Below are positions 6,711 to 8,628 of a stretch of DNA of 8,628 nucleotides, in pieces. The position numbers and the translations under genes are program-made. The notes under the pieces were generated by a model. The model saw only the letters and a program-made list of their open reading frames with translations. It was not told the origin of the DNA and made no database searches. Within the stretch, counting starts at the first letter, position 1. Each line of letters opens with the position of its first letter. Source of the DNA: Methylococcales bacterium (lineage in GTDB: Bacteria; Pseudomonadota; Gammaproteobacteria; Methylococcales; Methylomonadaceae); assembly GCA_009692395.1 (NCBI GenBank), contig SHZG01000096.1, forward strand, positions 1 through 8,628, in the 5' to 3' direction.

Positions 6711-6743
6711 CTTTTTCGTGCTTTTTGTGTCTTTCGTGGACAA
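6711..6743. repeat. TTTCGTG-module inverted repeat, right arm
   Basis: The plus strand reads CTTTTTCGTG-CTTTTTGTG-TCTTTCGTGGACAA, pairing with 6621-6653 across a 57-base spacer. The spacer contains a third partial module, TTTTGTCCACG (6669-6679). The arms could fold into a long stem in the transcript downstream of the lipoprotein hydrolase gene, but a T-tract-based terminator is not evident. Repeats of this TTCGTG type recur between genes in many environmental bacteria (from memory, not checked). Confidence 0.75.
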
Positions 6744-6767
6744 AAATATTCTTGTGCGTAACATTAG

Positions 6768-8066
6768 TTAATCGGTTATCTCTGTCCATTCGCATTTCTC
6801 CTTGACTAGAGGTGCAACCTGCTGATTACCAATACCTTTAGCAATCATAGCGATAACGCGGTCATCTTTAGTGTAACCCAAATGGGCTTCCATTGGATTG
6901 GCGAATTTACCCAACCCAAAAGCATCAAATATTTTGGCAACATTAATATTGACGTTAGTGACATTAATACACAATCTGGAGTCTAAGTATTTTTCACTAA
7001 AATTATGCGGAATTGCATAACTGAGTAAATCATTGGGATCGCTAAACGCGATAAGATTGGTTTGATTAAACAGCCGTGACCCATAACGCGCCCCATTTGC
7101 ATGACAGTAATCGGCTTTTTGTCCTGCGATTTCGGGGAGTTCTCTACCCAATTGCAACATCGGCAATTGATTAGACAGCATAAAAATTTGAATATTTTTC
7201 TGCTGTAATAATTGCCGCATTCTAGGTAGCGGGGTGAGATCGTAACTAGCTGTTGAATATTTTTTGGGGTTTTCTAGTACCGATGCTAAACGCTGTAAGC
7301 CATCAATAGTGATACGACTACCTAAGCTGTGCGAGATAAAAACAAACGCATCACGGTCAGTATTTTCGCTGAAACTGTCTTTTGTGGTACACGCAACGCG
7401 GCTATCCGTTGGAAGCTGCTCCCAGCCATCTTTACCCATCCAGCAAACAGACTGGGAAAATGCTCTTAAAATAGGGACTCGACTATCACCTAAATAGATA
7501 ATCGGATCAGGCCCCGTATCATTACCAAATTTTTTCATCATATCGTTCACTTCGGCACGCTTATACGAAGACTCACCTGAATTATCAAAACCTAACAGCT
7601 CTTTTTGAGCGCGGGTAATTTCCGACCACGTTAATTCGTAAAACAATAATTCTTTACTACCGTCGGCATTTTTTAGCTGAGTAATGCGTAAATTGCCCAG
7701 ATTTTTTTCAGGTTGCACAGGCGAAACTAGCTGTATATCTTTATAAGTGCTAGATTTTGCAGCAACATCTAATTCTTTAGCTAATTTTTCCAAAAATTCA
7801 GTGGAATACCCTGCCAATCTATCACCGACACCATGCACCATTAACACTTTGGTTTTACCGTGTTTTTTTGCCAAACTAGGCGCGATACCTGCAAACGGCT
7901 TGCCGCGTACTTGGCAAACGCGGCTATCTTCGCCTTCACTTTTTTCCAGCACCGCTTCCGCGATACCTTGACCAAAACTCGCACAACCCGATAAAATCAC
8001 CGACACTGCCAGTGATAAAGGTAACAAACCTTTTTTTAGAGTTGAGAGTTTCACTTTGCTATTCAT
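6768..8066 (-). CDS. Lipoprotein with alpha/beta-hydrolase (lipase/esterase-like) fold
   Basis: This 432-residue protein begins with a lipoprotein signal peptide whose lipobox LSGC puts the lipidated cysteine at 28, followed by Ala-Ser, so an outer-membrane location is likely. The rest looks like an alpha/beta hydrolase. MVHGVGD (76-82) fits the oxyanion-hole HG loop after the first strand, and FISHSLGSR (243-251) is a nucleophile elbow with Ser247. FSDPNDLLSY (341-350) supplies a candidate acid (Asp343 or Asp346), and AHLGY (394-398) a candidate His395. This suggests a serine esterase or lipase; the substrate is unknown and no named family is recognised. Several cysteines (51, 208, 226, 321, 366, 423) could form disulfides, which fits a periplasmic-side protein and a nearby dsbA. 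No clear Shine-Dalgarno precedes the ATG; a -10-like TACAAT lies at 8103-8098. Confidence 0.78.
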   Translation of the reverse strand: MNSKVKLSTLKKGLLPLSLAVSVILSGCASFGQGIAEAVLEKSEGEDSRVCQVRGKPFAGIAPSLAKKHGKTKVLMVHGVGDRLAGYSTEFLEKLAKELDVAAKSSTYKDIQLVSPVQPEKNLGNLRITQLKNADGSKELLFYELTWSEITRAQKELLGFDNSGESSYKRAEVNDMMKKFGNDTGPDPIIYLGDSRVPILRAFSQSVCWMGKDGWEQLPTDSRVACTTKDSFSENTDRDAFVFISHSLGSRITIDGLQRLASVLENPKKYSTASYDLTPLPRMRQLLQQKNIQIFMLSNQLPMLQLGRELPEIAGQKADYCHANGARYGSRLFNQTNLIAFSDPNDLLSYAIPHNFSEKYLDSRLCINVTNVNINVAKIFDAFGLGKFANPMEAHLGYTKDDRVIAMIAKGIGNQQVAPLVKEKCEWTEITD

Positions 8067-8142
8067 AAAATGTTCACTGTAATGAGCTTAAAAGAATATT
8101 GTACGCTTTTTAGACGCTTGCTCTTTCATTCTGGCGTGTAAA

Positions 8143-8247
8143 TATAGCCAACTGTTAATAAAATGATTGCATAACCGTTCGCCTAGAAGGGCATTTATGG
8201 TTCGACAAGCTCACCATGAACGGATTAACATAAATAAAAATACTATA
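8143..8247. mobile_element. MITE-like palindromic unit 1 (degraded REP-like hairpin pair inside)
   Basis: The unit begins TATAGCCAACTGTTAATAAA and ends CTATA. Inside is an inverted repeat, CCGTTC (8175-8180) with GAACGG (8218-8223). The right half holds a clear hairpin, ATGGT-TCGACAAGCTC-ACCAT (8197-8217). The left half (CCGTTCGCC-TAGAAGGGC) looks like a hairpin of the same kind that lost its central loop. There is no coding capacity. Its last bases overlap the first bases of unit 2. The right terminal repeat is poorly conserved beyond CTATA, so the boundary is approximate. Confidence 0.5.
8197..8217. repeat. REP-like hairpin a
   Basis: ATGGT and ACCAT form a perfect 5-base-pair stem around the loop TCGACAAGCTC. 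It is flanked on the right by GAACGG, the reverse complement of the CCGTTC head shared with the other copies. The TTCGACAAGCTC core is, from memory, a widespread bacterial intergenic palindrome motif. Confidence 0.65.
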
Positions 8248-8275
8248 GCTAACACACAATAAAATGATAACGTTC

Positions 8276-8296
8276 GTAGTGAGTTGGTCGAACCAC
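8276..8296. repeat. REP-like hairpin b (reverse orientation)
   Basis: On the minus strand GTGGT-TCGACCAACTC-ACTAC forms a five-pair stem with one G-T wobble around a loop of the same type as hairpins a and c. On the plus strand its head CGTTC lies just to the left, so it faces hairpin c as a mirror-image partner. Confidence 0.6.
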
Positions 8297-8299
8297 ATT

Positions 8300-8322
8300 C
8301 ACACTTCGACAGGCTCAGTGTG
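8300..8322. repeat. REP-like hairpin c
   Basis: CACACT and AGTGTG form a perfect 6-base-pair stem around TCGACAGGCTC, followed by AACGG. The loop differs from hairpin a by one base, while the stem is almost wholly different yet fully paired. Confidence 0.65.
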
Positions 8323-8394
8323 AACGGTTTTGTAATCATTTTATCCACGGTTAGCTATATAGATTTTTCATATTCATTGATTTACCAAAGTAGA

Positions 8395-8628
8395 TTAAGC
8401 AACGCCCTGTTGCTGATATAAATACTGCTGGAAGTCATTAAAAACATTAGTGATGGTCATGCCTAACTCAGCTATAGCCAAAGCCACACGATTACCCACA
8501 ACTCAATCAGAGTTAGCATAAACCGCCCTAGCGATTTCGATACCGAAAGCGTAATGCCTGACTTTTTCCATGCCTTCCCATAAGGTTTTAGCACCTGGGA
8601 AGCCATCACTTTTTCTACCTAAGAAGCC
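8395..8628 (-). pseudogene. IS4-type transposase C-terminus, decayed (cut by window edge)
   Basis: Reading the minus strand from the edge gives GFLGRKSDGFPGAKTLWEGM, then EKVRHYAFGIEIARAVYANSD and a TGA at 8505-8503. GFLGRKSDG-PG-KTLW-G resembles the C-terminal segment after the catalytic Glu in IS4/Tn5-type DDE transposases. The same frame then stays open for 34 more codons (VVGNRVALAIAELGM to QQQGVA) until TAA at 8397-8395. Either the TGA is a disabling mutation or the later codons are chance. TATAGCCAAA at 8473-8482 equals the outer ten bases of the IS630-like end at the window start, so the tail could also be chimeric. Only a fragment is visible; the family call is moderate. Confidence 0.55.

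Larger units (their letters stand above)
8244..8359. mobile_element. MITE-like palindromic unit 2 (inverted pair of REP-like hairpins)
   Basis: A 116-base non-coding palindrome. The left end TATAGCTAAC-5 nt-ATAAAATGAT (8244-8267) is mirrored by the right end ATCATTTTAT-5 nt-GTTAGCTATA (8335-8359). Inside, CGTTC leads into hairpin GTAGT-GAGTTGGTCGA-ACCAC (8276-8296), then ATT, then hairpin CACACT-TCGACAGGCTC-AGTGTG (8300-8322) and GAACGG. TA-type ends, small size and lack of a gene fit a miniature inverted-repeat element moved by an IS630/Tc1-type transposase. No transposase lies inside. Confidence 0.65.

Noticed and set aside
8098..8103. Promoter -10 TACAAT for the lipoprotein hydrolase
   Set aside because: No acceptable -35 hexamer is found 16-18 bases upstream, so it is mentioned only with the gene.
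8143..8359. CRISPR array
   Set aside because: The repeats are inverted, differ in stem sequence and lack regular direct repeats or spacers; no cas gene is present.
1..8628. tRNA, rRNA or riboswitch
   Set aside because: No cloverleaf, rRNA-like stretch or recognisable aptamer core was seen on either strand.

Overview
The window reads as a moderately AT-rich gammaproteobacterial chromosome segment. The clearest taxonomic signal is the order engB (divergent) / diheme cytochrome c4 / dsbA, an arrangement known from Pseudomonas and many other gammaproteobacteria. The richness in IS630-like and IS4-like remnants and palindromic intergenic repeats would suit a repeat-laden lineage such as the sulfur-oxidising Thiotrichales, but that placement is a low-confidence inference.

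Layout. Positions 1-160 hold the 5' end of an IS630-family insertion sequence (minus strand, cut by the window edge) whose putative terminal repeat lies about 9 bases from the stop codon of a GNAT acetyltransferase. From 169 to 3411 four minus-strand genes follow one another: engB (3411-2809), an Slp-family outer-membrane lipoprotein with a Gly/Tyr-rich tail (2752-2159), a polysaccharide deacetylase with an NTF2-like N-terminal region (2114-663), and the GNAT gene (666-169), which overlaps the deacetylase by ATGA. Plus-strand cytochrome c4 (3524-4198) and dsbA (4215-4841) form a tight periplasmic redox operon that ends in a perfect 26-base palindrome. Convergent to it is a membrane-bound GH17 beta-glucan hydrolase/transglucosylase (about 6584-4887). 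A 114-base spacer follows, with an imperfect inverted repeat built on TTTCGTG modules, and then a lipoprotein alpha/beta hydrolase (8066-6768). The last 560 bases are mobile-element debris: two adjacent palindromic MITE-like units (8143-8247 and 8244-8359) and a decayed IS4-type transposase C-terminus (8628-8395).

How the genes relate. Most encoded products act in the cell envelope: a deacetylase and a GH17 enzyme acting on polysaccharides, two lipoproteins, DsbA for disulfide formation, and a periplasmic cytochrome c. EngB is a ribosome-assembly GTPase. Nothing shows that they form one pathway; only c4-dsbA and deacetylase-GNAT have operon-tight junctions.

No new multi-gene system is evident. 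The most interesting structure is the pair of MITE-like units at the right end. Each has TATAGC-type ends, and the better-preserved unit contains an inverted pair of REP-like hairpins whose stems covary around a conserved loop. Their ends resemble the end of the IS630-like element at the left edge, suggesting (not proving) mobilisation by that transposase family.
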